A DNA stretch of 57,514 nt from contig JAFZDQ010000043.1 of the NCBI GenBank assembly GCA_017561085.1, positions 1-57,514 on the forward strand, given 5' to 3'. Source of the DNA: Lachnospiraceae bacterium. Its GTDB lineage: Bacteria > Bacillota > Clostridia > Lachnospirales > Lachnospiraceae. How positions within the stretch are numbered: position 1 is the first letter of the stretch; every line of letters begins with the position of its first letter. This document shows positions 1 to 7,251 of this stretch, piece by piece. The position numbers and the translations under genes were made by a program. The notes under the pieces were generated by a model. It did no database searches. It had not been told where the DNA came from and saw only the letters and a list, made by a program, of their open reading frames with translations.

Positions 1-111
1 AAGACGGAAGCATTAGCACGATTCCTAAATGCGACGGGGTTTACGGGATAGAATAAGCTGTCGAAACGCTGTATTATGAATAATAGTACAAAAGAAATGA
101 AGGGAACGGGT

Positions 112-834
112 ATGAATAATAAGCAAAGAATGTATACAGAGAAATTACATAAATTAACAGATAGGATTTTTTATATGGAGCACCAGCCGGAGGTGGACCG
201 GCCGATGCTGGTTTATATCCGGGGCGAAAAATATGCACTTGCTGTAGATGCGGGATATTCCGCCCATCATGTAGAGGCGTTTTACGGATTATTGGAACAG
301 GAAGGGATGAGCTTGCCGGATTTTACGGTGATTACCCATTGGCATTATGACCACACCTATGGTATGCACCGCACCGCCGGATGCTGTATTGCCCACGAAA
401 AGACGAATGGATTTTTGCGGGAAGAGATGCGCAAGTCCTTAGAGCCCGGGTATGTGGATTTCATGAAAAAGGAAGACCCTCATTTCGCTAAGGAATATGA
501 AGGGATTGATGAGGTGACCATTGTGCCGGCGCAACTGGAGTTTGCAAATAAGTTGCAGCTTGATTTGGGCGGCTTGACAGCGGAGATTTTTCATACGACG
601 GCGCCCCATTCGGAGGATTCTGTCTGTATTTATATTCCTGAGGAAAAGGTACTCTTTTTAGGAGACAGTATTTGTCCCGACTTTTTCAACGGCTGCTATC
701 TGGACAAGGAAAAATTGGCGGCGCTCATTAAGATGATAGAAGAAAAGGATTGCCGGTATTGTATACTCAGTCATGAGGAACCTTTAACGAAGGAAGACTT
801 GCTGGAGTATTTATACGGGGAATTAAATAAATAA
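112..834 (+). CDS. MBL-fold metallo-hydrolase
   Basis: Metallo-beta-lactamase-fold hydrolase of 240 residues, probably cytoplasmic because no signal peptide is visible. The zinc-binding signature HWHYDH lies at about residues 76-81 of the chosen start. Later metal ligands fit the fold: a His in TAPHSED, the Asp in FLGDSICPDFF, and a His in ILSHEEP near the C-terminus. I chose ATG 112 because AAGGGAACGGG lies just upstream; an in-frame ATG at 76 has no Shine-Dalgarno site. The substrate cannot be told from sequence; the family includes glyoxalase II-like thioesterases, lactonases and phosphodiesterases. The fold is secure, the function open. Confidence 0.9.
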   Translation: MNNKQRMYTEKLHKLTDRIFYMEHQPEVDRPMLVYIRGEKYALAVDAGYSAHHVEAFYGLLEQEGMSLPDFTVITHWHYDHTYGMHRTAGCCIAHEKTNGFLREEMRKSLEPGYVDFMKKEDPHFAKEYEGIDEVTIVPAQLEFANKLQLDLGGLTAEIFHTTAPHSEDSVCIYIPEEKVLFLGDSICPDFFNGCYLDKEKLAALIKMIEEKDCRYCILSHEEPLTKEDLLEYLYGELNK

Positions 835-865
835 CCGGCGAAAAAGGAAAAGGAGATACCAAAAA

Positions 866-1741
866 GTGGGAAAGAGGTTTAAGAACACAATAGTTTTGAT
901 GTTAGGCTTTGTGTTGATGGCGGCAGTTTGCACCGGTTGTTTCAAAAAGGAGTCCGTAGAACAGAAAGTATCTACTCTTTTGGATGAAATCGGATATGAT
1001 TACCAAACGGATGCGGCGTCACCGAGCCGGGAAGTTTTGTGGGAGAATGCAGAGAAAACCGTTACATACCGGGTGACTCACCATCCCGATGCGACAGCCG
1101 AAGAGATGGCAAAGCAGTTTGAAGAAGGTGAGGATGATTGGTCTATGGAAGAGACCACATGGGAACAGAATATGTGGAAGTATCATTGTTTTTGTTATGA
1201 AAATGAGTATCCTTTATTATCTGATAACTATACTTATTCTTCACCCAACTGGGATATGCCTCTCTGGAAGTTTGTAAAAGAGGATACGGAGGAGAAGGAG
1301 GCTACGGAGACCTTGTTCTTTGACAGGGCAGACGGATGCTATTCTTTGACTATGACCTATCCGAAAGAGAATGTGACTGCCAAGATGGTCGTATATCATT
1401 TAGCAAGCGAGCAGGATTTTCAGGTAGATACAGACCGTGGCGATAAAATGCAGGAAGGTCTTTCCTTTGTAGATGAAATCAATGAAAACGGGGAATTGGT
1501 AATTACGGTAACCAACAACGGAGAGGAAACCGTAGAAACGGTAAGTTGTATGGTTAATATTTCAGGAACGACTGATAGGGGCGTTTCCAGGCAGGAAGAG
1601 AATGTGGCTCCCGGACAGACAGCGACCTTCGTCATTGAGCCGGAACATATGGAAGGCGCAGAGGATTATTCAGTAGATATTTACGCGTTTTTTGCCTTAA
1701 GAGCGATTGATTCTGAAGGCGAAGTGTGGAACGTACATTAA
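866..1741 (+). CDS. Putative lipoprotein of unknown function
   Basis: Secreted, probably lipid-anchored protein of 291 residues. It starts at GTG 866 behind AGGAGAT. A basic N-terminus, a hydrophobic stretch (about residues 9-22) and a Cys in AAVCTGC form a signal peptide with an approximate lipobox. The mature part is acidic. Its C-terminal third (about 200-285) reads like an Ig/FxLD-type beta domain, with ENGELVITVTNNGEETV and APGQTATFVI, as seen in proteins that carry a late beta-sandwich for extracellular contact. I do not recognise a catalytic motif. It follows the MBL-fold gene by 31 bases and may be cotranscribed; a terminator follows it. Confidence 0.75.
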   Translation: MGKRFKNTIVLMLGFVLMAAVCTGCFKKESVEQKVSTLLDEIGYDYQTDAASPSREVLWENAEKTVTYRVTHHPDATAEEMAKQFEEGEDDWSMEETTWEQNMWKYHCFCYENEYPLLSDNYTYSSPNWDMPLWKFVKEDTEEKEATETLFFDRADGCYSLTMTYPKENVTAKMVVYHLASEQDFQVDTDRGDKMQEGLSFVDEINENGELVITVTNNGEETVETVSCMVNISGTTDRGVSRQEENVAPGQTATFVIEPEHMEGAEDYSVDIYAFFALRAIDSEGEVWNVH

Positions 1742-1755
1742 GTATGTTAATTATG

Positions 1756-1787
1756 AAAAGATTGCGTGATGCGCAATCTTTTTCTTT
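1756..1787 (+). terminator. Rho-independent terminator
   Basis: AAAAGATTGCG (1756-1766) pairs with CGCAATCTTTT (1772-1782) over a 5-base loop and runs into TTTTTCTTTT. It ends the MBL/lipoprotein unit. The GATTGCG/CGCAATC arms are the same as those in the longer repeats at 12010 and 35076. Confidence 0.85.
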
Positions 1788-1905
1788 TGGAAATAAGAAT
1801 GAGGTTGTGGCGGCACTTAACGGGCGGTATAATTTCACTAAGAAATAGTATGGTAAATGATATTATTCTGAGTAAGAAAGGGAAGAACCGGGAGGAGATA
1901 ATAAG

Positions 1906-2340
1906 ATGGTATTTAAAATAGTCACCACAAAGGATGTGTCAGCGCTTGCCGTTGCCATGGGGAAAGCCTATTCCGAGGAGCCCTGGAATGAGGTCTGGAG
2001 GAAAGAAAAAGCAGAGCGCAGGGTCCGCTCCATTATGGGGAATTTTGAATCCTTTGGCCTACTTGCACGGGAAGAGGAAGAAGTTATCGGAGGCTTGTTA
2101 GGATATATTGACCCTTATGCGGATGAGGATTTCTTTTTTGTATCGGAGTTATTCGTGGTGCCGGAGTGGAAGAAGAAAGGCATCGGCCGGAAATTACTTG
2201 CAGAAGCAGAAGCCCATTTAAAGGAAAAAGGAGTATCTTGTCTCCAGCTGATTTGTATTCCTCAGAATGTGGAATTTTACGAAAAAGCAGGTCTTTTTAA
2301 AGATTCTGTGTCCGTTATGTACCGGGCGATAGAGAAGTAA
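1906..2340 (+). CDS. GNAT family N-acetyltransferase
   Basis: GNAT-fold acetyltransferase of 144 residues that would transfer acetyl from acetyl-CoA to an amine. The acetyl-CoA-binding motif A is clear in the middle: [20 protein letters not shown] fits V-x-P-x-[RK]-x-x-G-[IL]-G, preceded by the strand FFVSELFV. The following [17 protein letters not shown] is the usual beta6-alpha4 segment (N-x-x-x-F-Y-x-x-x-G-F). The start ATG sits behind GGGAGGAG. The acceptor is unknown. It stands close to a second, unrelated-subfamily GNAT gene. Confidence 0.9.
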   Translation: MVFKIVTTKDVSALAVAMGKAYSEEPWNEVWRKEKAERRVRSIMGNFESFGLLAREEEEVIGGLLGYIDPYADEDFFFVSELFVVPEWKKKGIGRKLLAEAEAHLKEKGVSCLQLICIPQNVEFYEKAGLFKDSVSVMYRAIEK

Positions 2341-2398
2341 TTGATTGAATATTGATTTTATTTAGAAAGACGGAAGTGCCATTTGGAAAGGATATCGT

Positions 2399-2941
2399 AT
2401 GTATTTAGAAACTGAAAGATTAATCATCCGCAGTATTAAGCCGGAGGATGAGGCGGCTTTTATCGAAATTGCATCAGATGGGAGTTTGGATGAGGATATT
2501 TTCGGCGGTTGGCCCGGGGAATATGCGGTGTTTATTCATGACTGGATTTTGGAGGCTATGGCATTAGACGGGGAAGATAATCCCGAAAAAGACTACCTGG
2601 CTTATGCCATTGTTGAAAAAACCTCAGGAGCTGTGATTGGTTCTGTGGGATGCTCCTATTATGAGGACAGCGGAGAAATCGGTCCTGTTTATTTCATAGG
2701 GACACCCTATCGGGGTCGGCATTTTGCAACCGAAGCGATGAAGGCATATGGCCGGTATTTTTTTGAGCATTATGAAAATTCCAAATTATCTGCGGTAATC
2801 CGCACGGAAAATATTGCCTCCTGCAAGGTAGCAGAGCAGGCCGGATTTTTGCTGACAGAATCGAAAATGTATCAGGATATTTTTGATACGCACCCGAAAC
2901 AATATAATTTTTACGAAATGAAAGCCCCGGTAAAAGGTTAA
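2399..2941 (+). CDS. RimJ/RimL-type GNAT acetyltransferase
   Basis: GNAT acetyltransferase of 180 residues of the RimJ/RimL-like subfamily, recognisable from the opening ETERLIIRSIKPEDEAAF and the late AVIRTENIASCKVAEQAGF (N-x-x-S-x-x-V-x-E-x-x-G-F). The acetyl-CoA motif is GTPYRGRHFATEAMKAYG. Such enzymes acetylate protein N-termini or small amines; the target here cannot be deduced. A hairpin overlaps the stop codon. It is 58 bases downstream of the preceding GNAT gene, so the two may share a message. Confidence 0.9.
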   Translation: MYLETERLIIRSIKPEDEAAFIEIASDGSLDEDIFGGWPGEYAVFIHDWILEAMALDGEDNPEKDYLAYAIVEKTSGAVIGSVGCSYYEDSGEIGPVYFIGTPYRGRHFATEAMKAYGRYFFEHYENSKLSAVIRTENIASCKVAEQAGFLLTESKMYQDIFDTHPKQYNFYEMKAPVKG

Positions 2942-2951
2942 TTTACCGGGG
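2925..2951 (+). terminator. Hairpin across the stop codon
   Basis: CCCCGGTAAA (2925-2934) pairs perfectly with TTTACCGGGG (2942-2951) over a 7-base loop that contains the TAA stop of the GNAT gene. Only TAAAATTATGG follows, so a U-tract is weak. It may be a terminator, or a 3' end that blocks exonucleases. Confidence 0.5.
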
Positions 2952-3066
2952 TAAAATTATGGTTAAATTAAGGATTATATTGGGAAATAATGATTGACGT
3001 CGAGGCGCAAAAAGAATACTATTATTTTATGCAACGCATAAACGAAAGGAAAGAGGGGGGGATTTG

Positions 3067-3288
3067 ATGGAAGCAGGAGAAGAGTTAAGGAAATTAAGGG
3101 AAAGTACCGGCATGAACCGGAAGGAATTTTGTGAGTATTTTGAAATTCCTTATATGACGGAAACGGACTGGGAATTAGGAAATAGACGGGTGCCGCATTA
3201 TCTTTTACGTCTGATAGCGTATAAGATACAGATGGAGAAGTTATCAAAGAAGCGCATCGGGGATAAAGAGGGCGGCAGTAATCATTAA
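3067..3288 (+). CDS. Small helix-turn-helix protein
   Basis: Small XRE-like DNA-binding protein of 73 residues. The helix-turn-helix is readable as GEELRKLRESTGMNRKEFCEYF followed by IPYMTETDWELGNRRVPHYL, the pattern of Cro/CI proteins with the usual recognition-helix Ser/Thr and the W-x-x-G-x-R turn. I take ATG 3067, behind a run of GAGGGGGG; an in-frame TTG lies one codon upstream. It ends 12 bases before the ORF6N gene and probably forms a two-gene cassette with it, acting as regulator or antitoxin-like partner. That role is inferred from context only. Confidence 0.7.
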   Translation: MEAGEELRKLRESTGMNRKEFCEYFEIPYMTETDWELGNRRVPHYLLRLIAYKIQMEKLSKKRIGDKEGGSNH

Positions 3289-3300
3289 TGTGGAGGTACG

Positions 3301-3864
3301 ATGGAGAAAACATCAGAAGTTGGAGCGGTAGAGAGTATTCAGACCCGCGTCTATGTAATTCGCGGGCAGCAGGTTATGCTGGATTTTGATTTGGCGGAGA
3401 TTTATGGGTATGAGGTAAAGAATCTTAATAGACAGGTAAAACGTAATATCGAACGTTTTCCCGATGATTTTATGTTTCAGCTTACAAAAGATGAATATGA
3501 AAATTTGCGGTGCCAAAATGTCACCGCAATTAAGAATTCAATGTCTAGAAGTATGCCATATGCCTTTACCGAGCAAGGTATCTATATGCTTGCAACAGTT
3601 TTAAGGGGAGAACTTGCCGAACAGCAAAGCATTTTTATCATGCGGGCTTTTCGGGAGATGCGCCATTACATAAAACAAAATCAGCAGTTTGTGACAGGGG
3701 AGGAAATGCGTCTTGTAAATGCCAGAGTATCGGAATTATCCGTACAAATGGCATGTCTAAACGACAGACAGCAAAAATCTGAGCAGAATATCTCAGATAT
3801 TCAAAAAAGCATTGATACACTGAATGAAAATTTATTTCTGATAAAGATTTCAAGAATTTTGTGA
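3301..3864 (+). CDS. ORF6N-domain DNA-binding protein, N-terminal part (frameshifted)
   Basis: The first 187 codons encode an ORF6N domain (about residues 10-110), a DNA-binding module common in phage antirepressor-like and mobile-element proteins. Typical segments are DFDLAEIYGYEVKNLNRQVKRN, RFPDDFMFQLT, and YAFTEQGIYMLATVLRGELA, followed by a short coiled coil. The frame closes after LIKISRIL, but the next frame continues directly as a PLD-like domain (3861-4292) with no gap, so the gene appears to be one protein split by a one-base loss near 3835-3845. A heptamer AAATTTA (3828-3834) lies in the A-AAT-TTA register just before the break, so a programmed -1 shift is possible though less likely than a mutation or a read error. 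Confidence 0.75.
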   Translation: MEKTSEVGAVESIQTRVYVIRGQQVMLDFDLAEIYGYEVKNLNRQVKRNIERFPDDFMFQLTKDEYENLRCQNVTAIKNSMSRSMPYAFTEQGIYMLATVLRGELAEQQSIFIMRAFREMRHYIKQNQQFVTGEEMRLVNARVSELSVQMACLNDRQQKSEQNISDIQKSIDTLNENLFLIKISRIL

Positions 3865-4292
3865 TATATAAAGGTCTAAAATTTGAAGCTGACACGGCAT
3901 ACATTGATATTTATCAACAGGCAACTACAAGTATTTATGTAGTAGATGACTATGTGAATACGAAAACCTTACAACTTCTGTCACAAAAGAAAAAAGGCGT
4001 TGAAGTAATTCTTTTTACAGAAAACGGTCATGGAAGGAAAGGATTTTTGACGAAAGCGGTTGTGGATGATTTTAGGAATCAGTATCCACCGATTAAAATT
4101 ATAACCAATCCGGATTGTCATGATAGGTGGATTGTGTTGGATTATGGGCTATCTACAGAGCAAGTATATCATTGCGGGGCATCCAGTAAGGATGCCGGGA
4201 AAAAGCTTTGTGCAATGAATAAACTGGAAAATACAGCGGTAATCCATCCGGTAATTGATTCTCTGTTATTAGGAAAGGATCAAATCATTTAA
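3861..4292 (+). CDS. PLD-like C-terminal domain of the split ORF6N protein
   Basis: This frame carries the second half of the protein started at 3301. It reads as a phospholipase D-like fold: IYVVDDYVNTKTLQLL, VILFTENGHGRKGF, then the diagnostic HDRWIVLDYG and YHCGASSKDAGKK, which match the HxK/HDR-strand and the trailing S-x-D-x-G block. In related two-domain proteins the ORF6N domain binds DNA and the PLD-like part is the effector; that role is inferred. GTG 3861 is only the first usable codon, and codons upstream in this frame (KDFKNF) also look native, so independent initiation is doubtful. Together with 3301-3864 it is best regarded as a frameshifted gene. Confidence 0.6.
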   Translation: MIYKGLKFEADTAYIDIYQQATTSIYVVDDYVNTKTLQLLSQKKKGVEVILFTENGHGRKGFLTKAVVDDFRNQYPPIKIITNPDCHDRWIVLDYGLSTEQVYHCGASSKDAGKKLCAMNKLENTAVIHPVIDSLLLGKDQII

Positions 4293-4316
4293 GTGGTAGC
4301 ATATCTAATGTCTTAT

Positions 4317-4344
4317 TTGAGGAATAACCGGATAGTGATATAAT
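4317..4344 (+). promoter_or_regulatory. Predicted sigma-A promoter of the tandem esterases
   Basis: TTGAGG (4317-4322), a 16-base spacer and a perfect TATAAT (4339-4344). Transcription would start near 4351, immediately ahead of the stem-loop at 4357-4402. Confidence 0.6.
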
Positions 4345-4356
4345 ATAACCAATAAA

Positions 4357-4402
4357 GAATGCCCGGCTTACGTATCATTATATAGAAGCCGTGAGAGCAT
4401 TC
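4357..4402 (+). promoter_or_regulatory. Structured 5' leader of the esterase operon
   Basis: GAATGC (4357-4362) pairs with GCATTC (4397-4402), and inside it CGGCTT (4364-4369) pairs with AAGCCG (4386-4391), giving one long bulged hairpin. It begins just after the predicted start of transcription and ends 2 bases before the AAGGGAGG ribosome site (4405-4412). It could protect the 5' end or modulate initiation. No known riboswitch class is recognised. Confidence 0.5.
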
Positions 4403-4419
4403 CTAAGGGAGGATAAAGC

Positions 4420-5208
4420 ATGAGTGTAGTAAGATATACGTTTTTCTCACAGGTGCTGAGAGAACAGGTAAATGTAATGGTGGTGTTGCCGTCCTTTGAG
4501 GGATGGAGAGACCGTCAGGGAAGCAAGGCTTATTATGATGAGTATGGCCGTAAAAAGACTTTGTATATCATGCATGGGGGTTCGGATGATTGTTCCTTGT
4601 ATTTGAGAAGGACGAGAATCGAAGAATATGCCATGGAGTATGACCTTGCGGTGGTGATGCCGGAGGTAAAGAACAGTTTTTACAGCAATATGATTCATGG
4701 TAAAAATTATTTCGATTTTATCAGCAAGGAGCTTCCTGCTGTTATGGAGAATGTATTTCCGCTGACCCATGATCCTAAGGAACGTTTCGTAATCGGGAAT
4801 TCCATGGGTTCCCATGGTGCGATTAAGTGGGCCCTTAACTGTCCCGGATTTTTTGCGGCGGCAGCAGGCATGTCCGGCGCCGGTGATTTAGAGGAGCTTG
4901 GCTTTTATGATGGGCGCAAGGAACGCGTGCTGAATGCTTTCGGAACTATGGAGCAGTATCGCGGTAGTAGGAACGATTTTAAATATATGGTGGATAAGCA
5001 TTTAGCAGAAGGCACGAAGCTTCCAAGATTGTATTTCTGTTGCGGAAAGCAGGACGGATTTTATAACGGTGCCAAGCTTTTTGCGGAATATGTCAAAGAA
5101 AAGGGCGTGGAAACCAAATGGGAAGAAGCGGACGGTGCGCATAACTGGGAATACTGGGATGCATGGCTTCCCGTGATGATCAAATATCTGGTAAAGGGGG
5201 ATGAATAA
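4420..5208 (+). CDS. Alpha/beta-hydrolase esterase (esterase D/EstA-like)
   Basis: Cytoplasmic alpha/beta hydrolase of 262 residues in the esterase-D/tributyrin-esterase group (Pfam PF00756-like). The nucleophile elbow is GNSMG with Ser at about 128. The oxyanion region is YIMHGGSDD at about 49-57, and the catalytic His is expected in DGAHNWEYWD near 245. Such enzymes cleave short acyl esters, including acetyl or feruloyl groups on plant glycans. The gene starts behind a strong AAGGGAGG and overlaps the ribosome site of a paralogous esterase, so the two form an operon. Substrate unproven. Confidence 0.88.
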   Translation: MSVVRYTFFSQVLREQVNVMVVLPSFEGWRDRQGSKAYYDEYGRKKTLYIMHGGSDDCSLYLRRTRIEEYAMEYDLAVVMPEVKNSFYSNMIHGKNYFDFISKELPAVMENVFPLTHDPKERFVIGNSMGSHGAIKWALNCPGFFAAAAGMSGAGDLEELGFYDGRKERVLNAFGTMEQYRGSRNDFKYMVDKHLAEGTKLPRLYFCCGKQDGFYNGAKLFAEYVKEKGVETKWEEADGAHNWEYWDAWLPVMIKYLVKGDE

Positions 5209-5209
5209 A

Positions 5210-5974
5210 ATGGGTATACTGCATTTTGATTTTATGTCTGACAAACTGGGTTATCAGACCAATATTTATGTGACTTTGCCGGAATGTATGGAGCGTGGTG
5301 AGGCACCTAAGGGAATTCTTTATCTTTTGCATGGCGGCGGCGGAAATGGGCTGGACTGGATCCGCAACACAGCGATAGAAAGATATGCGCAGCCCTACGG
5401 GTTGGCGGTGATTATGCCGGAGGTAGACGGCAGCTGTTTTTATGCGGATATGAAGCATGGTTATCCTTATTTTCAATATTTGACGGAAGAGGTTCCTGCG
5501 GCTATGGAGGGCATGCTTCCTCTTTTGAAGGGTGTTGGGAAGCGTTATGTGGCAGGTCTTTCCATGGGCGGCTACGGCGCTTTTAAGTGGGCATTTAACA
5601 AGCCGGAGTATTTCACTGCGGCAGCGAATTTGTCAGGAGTATCCTTTGTGGTAGATTTGATGGCGGATGAAAGCCACGGGCTTACCGGAAAGGAAAGTTT
5701 AATAGAATGTAACTGGGGAAGTCTTGAGGAACTAAGGGGAAGCGACAGCGATTCCAAGGAGTGGATAGATCGCGCGGCAGCACAGAATTTGAAATTACCC
5801 AAGCTTTTTGCGGGTATGGGCACAGAGGATTTTTCCTATGATTTCAGTACGGAATATCTGGCCTATGCGGCAGAAAAGGGCGTGGAGATTCATTATGAAG
5901 AAATGCCGGGCGGACATGATTGGCCTGTGTGGGATACTATGATTCAAAGGTTCATGGCATGGGCCACGGTATAA
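5210..5974 (+). CDS. Alpha/beta-hydrolase esterase, second copy
   Basis: Paralogue of the upstream esterase, 254 residues. The nucleophile elbow is the more canonical GLSMGGYGA. The HGGGGNGLDWIRN oxyanion segment and the C-terminal PGGHDWPVWD with the catalytic His are intact. I chose ATG 5210 because AAAGGGGG (5193-5200) is spaced 9 bases from it; the in-frame ATG at 5201 directly abuts the ribosome site. It begins 1 base after the stop of the first copy. Tandem, diverged esterases suggest two acyl-ester substrates handled together, for instance different acetylation positions on a sugar. Confidence 0.9.
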   Translation: MGILHFDFMSDKLGYQTNIYVTLPECMERGEAPKGILYLLHGGGGNGLDWIRNTAIERYAQPYGLAVIMPEVDGSCFYADMKHGYPYFQYLTEEVPAAMEGMLPLLKGVGKRYVAGLSMGGYGAFKWAFNKPEYFTAAANLSGVSFVVDLMADESHGLTGKESLIECNWGSLEELRGSDSDSKEWIDRAAAQNLKLPKLFAGMGTEDFSYDFSTEYLAYAAEKGVEIHYEEMPGGHDWPVWDTMIQRFMAWATV

Positions 5975-5976
5975 GG

Positions 5977-6000
5977 AGCCGGGGGCGGCTTTCTTTACTT
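5977..6000 (+). terminator. Terminator after the esterases
   Basis: AGCCG (5977-5981) and CGGCT (5986-5990) form a short GC-rich hairpin with a GGGG loop, followed by a T-rich tract TTCTTTACTTTCCTTT. It separates the esterase operon from the GGDEF gene. Confidence 0.6.
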
Positions 6001-6022
6001 TCCTTTAGGAATTTAGTATAAT
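5994..6022 (+). promoter_or_regulatory. Predicted promoter of the GGDEF gene
   Basis: A perfect TATAAT (6017-6022) with a weak TTTACT at 17-base spacing (5994-5999). Transcription would start near 6029, about 30 bases before the ATG at 6058. Confidence 0.5.
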
Positions 6023-6057
6023 AAAGTGAAGGATTTTTTTATAAGAGAGCTAATATT

Positions 6058-7170
6058 ATGGGAAATACACAGGAAAAAATTACAATTGATAAAATGGAAG
6101 TAACCGCCAATCTCTACACGATGAAGTGTATGAGAACGATGATGTATATTGCGTTTATCGCGCAAATATTAAACCTGTTGAATATCTTTATCATAGAAGA
6201 CATTTTAATGTATATTACCACGGTAAGTGCTGTGGTTTGTTGGTTTGGTGCCTATATGGTAGCGAAATATTTATCTGCCAAGCCCTGTGCGAAATACTTG
6301 CTGTTTTTCTTAATGATTCTGTTTATTACTACCGTACATGTGACGATTACGTATCACACGGTATTGATTTCTACTATGCCGCTTGTATGCGCAGTCCAGT
6401 ACAAGAATAAGAAATTCATTTATTATACCTATGCATTATCGGTGGTGAGCATTTTTCTGGGGGTTATGGGCGGCTATTTTTATGGACTTTGCGATGCCAA
6501 TATGTTGACGCTTACCAACACGGTTACCAATAAATATATTGATGCAGCAACCGGTCTTTTGACCTTTACCACGCCCAATCCCAATCCCTGGGTGACATTG
6601 CCGCTTTATTATGTATTTCCCAGAGCGCTTATTTTGTATGCATTTGTACCGATGCTGCAGCATGTGACGGAGGTTATTACAAGCCATGCCATCCGGGAAG
6701 CAGAATTAAAGAAACTGAGTGAAATGGATGCCATGACCCAGACCTACAACAGAAATAAGTATCAGCAGATGATAGAAACCACCTATCGTTCTGCGGAAAA
6801 AATCGGGGTAACCTTTTGGGATTTAAACGGACTTAAGATAATTAACGATACCATGGGTCATGATTATGGTGACTTTGCGGTTTCAGCGGTAGCAGGATCC
6901 ATTCTGGAGAACTTAACAGATGAAAGCCGCGTTTTCCGCATGGGCGGTGATGAATTTGTGGTAATTACGGAAAATGCTGACGAGAGCATGTTGCGTGACA
7001 TGATCCGCAGGACCAACGACAGCCTTCTGCGTAAAAATAAGGTATCAAAGGTGGCGATTAGTGCAGCCTTTGGTTTTGCGCTCGGCACCGGTAAAATGAT
7101 TGAGAGTATTGTAGCGGAAGCAGATGCCAATATGTACGTCGAAAAGCAAAGGCAAAAAGCCGAAAAATAA
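6058..7170 (+). CDS. Membrane diguanylate cyclase (GGDEF)
   Basis: Diguanylate cyclase of 370 residues that would make cyclic di-GMP from two GTP. The first ~205 residues hold about six hydrophobic segments (a membrane sensor domain of the MASE type, not further identified). The GGDEF domain follows from about 220: SEMDAMTQTYNRNKY, then FWDLNGLKIINDTMGHDYGD with the metal-binding Asp, and RMGGDEFVVI with GGDEF at 296-300. The inhibitory I-site RxxD expected just before the active loop is absent (TDES instead), so product feedback at that site is unlikely. It appears to be a single-gene unit. The signal sensed is unknown. Confidence 0.93.
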   Translation: MGNTQEKITIDKMEVTANLYTMKCMRTMMYIAFIAQILNLLNIFIIEDILMYITTVSAVVCWFGAYMVAKYLSAKPCAKYLLFFLMILFITTVHVTITYHTVLISTMPLVCAVQYKNKKFIYYTYALSVVSIFLGVMGGYFYGLCDANMLTLTNTVTNKYIDAATGLLTFTTPNPNPWVTLPLYYVFPRALILYAFVPMLQHVTEVITSHAIREAELKKLSEMDAMTQTYNRNKYQQMIETTYRSAEKIGVTFWDLNGLKIINDTMGHDYGDFAVSAVAGSILENLTDESRVFRMGGDEFVVITENADESMLRDMIRRTNDSLLRKNKVSKVAISAAFGFALGTGKMIESIVAEADANMYVEKQRQKAEK

Positions 7171-7251
7171 AATCCAAGGGACGATGGATGAAAGAAAAGA
7201 AGATACAAAGTGTTAAAGGGGGAAACAAGGTCAGACGAAGGAGGAAGGATT

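Noticed and set aside
1-56. Possible 3' end of an upstream gene.
   Set aside because: Two frames stay open from base 1 (stops at 49-51 and 54-56), and neither gives a recognisable C-terminus, so no call was made.
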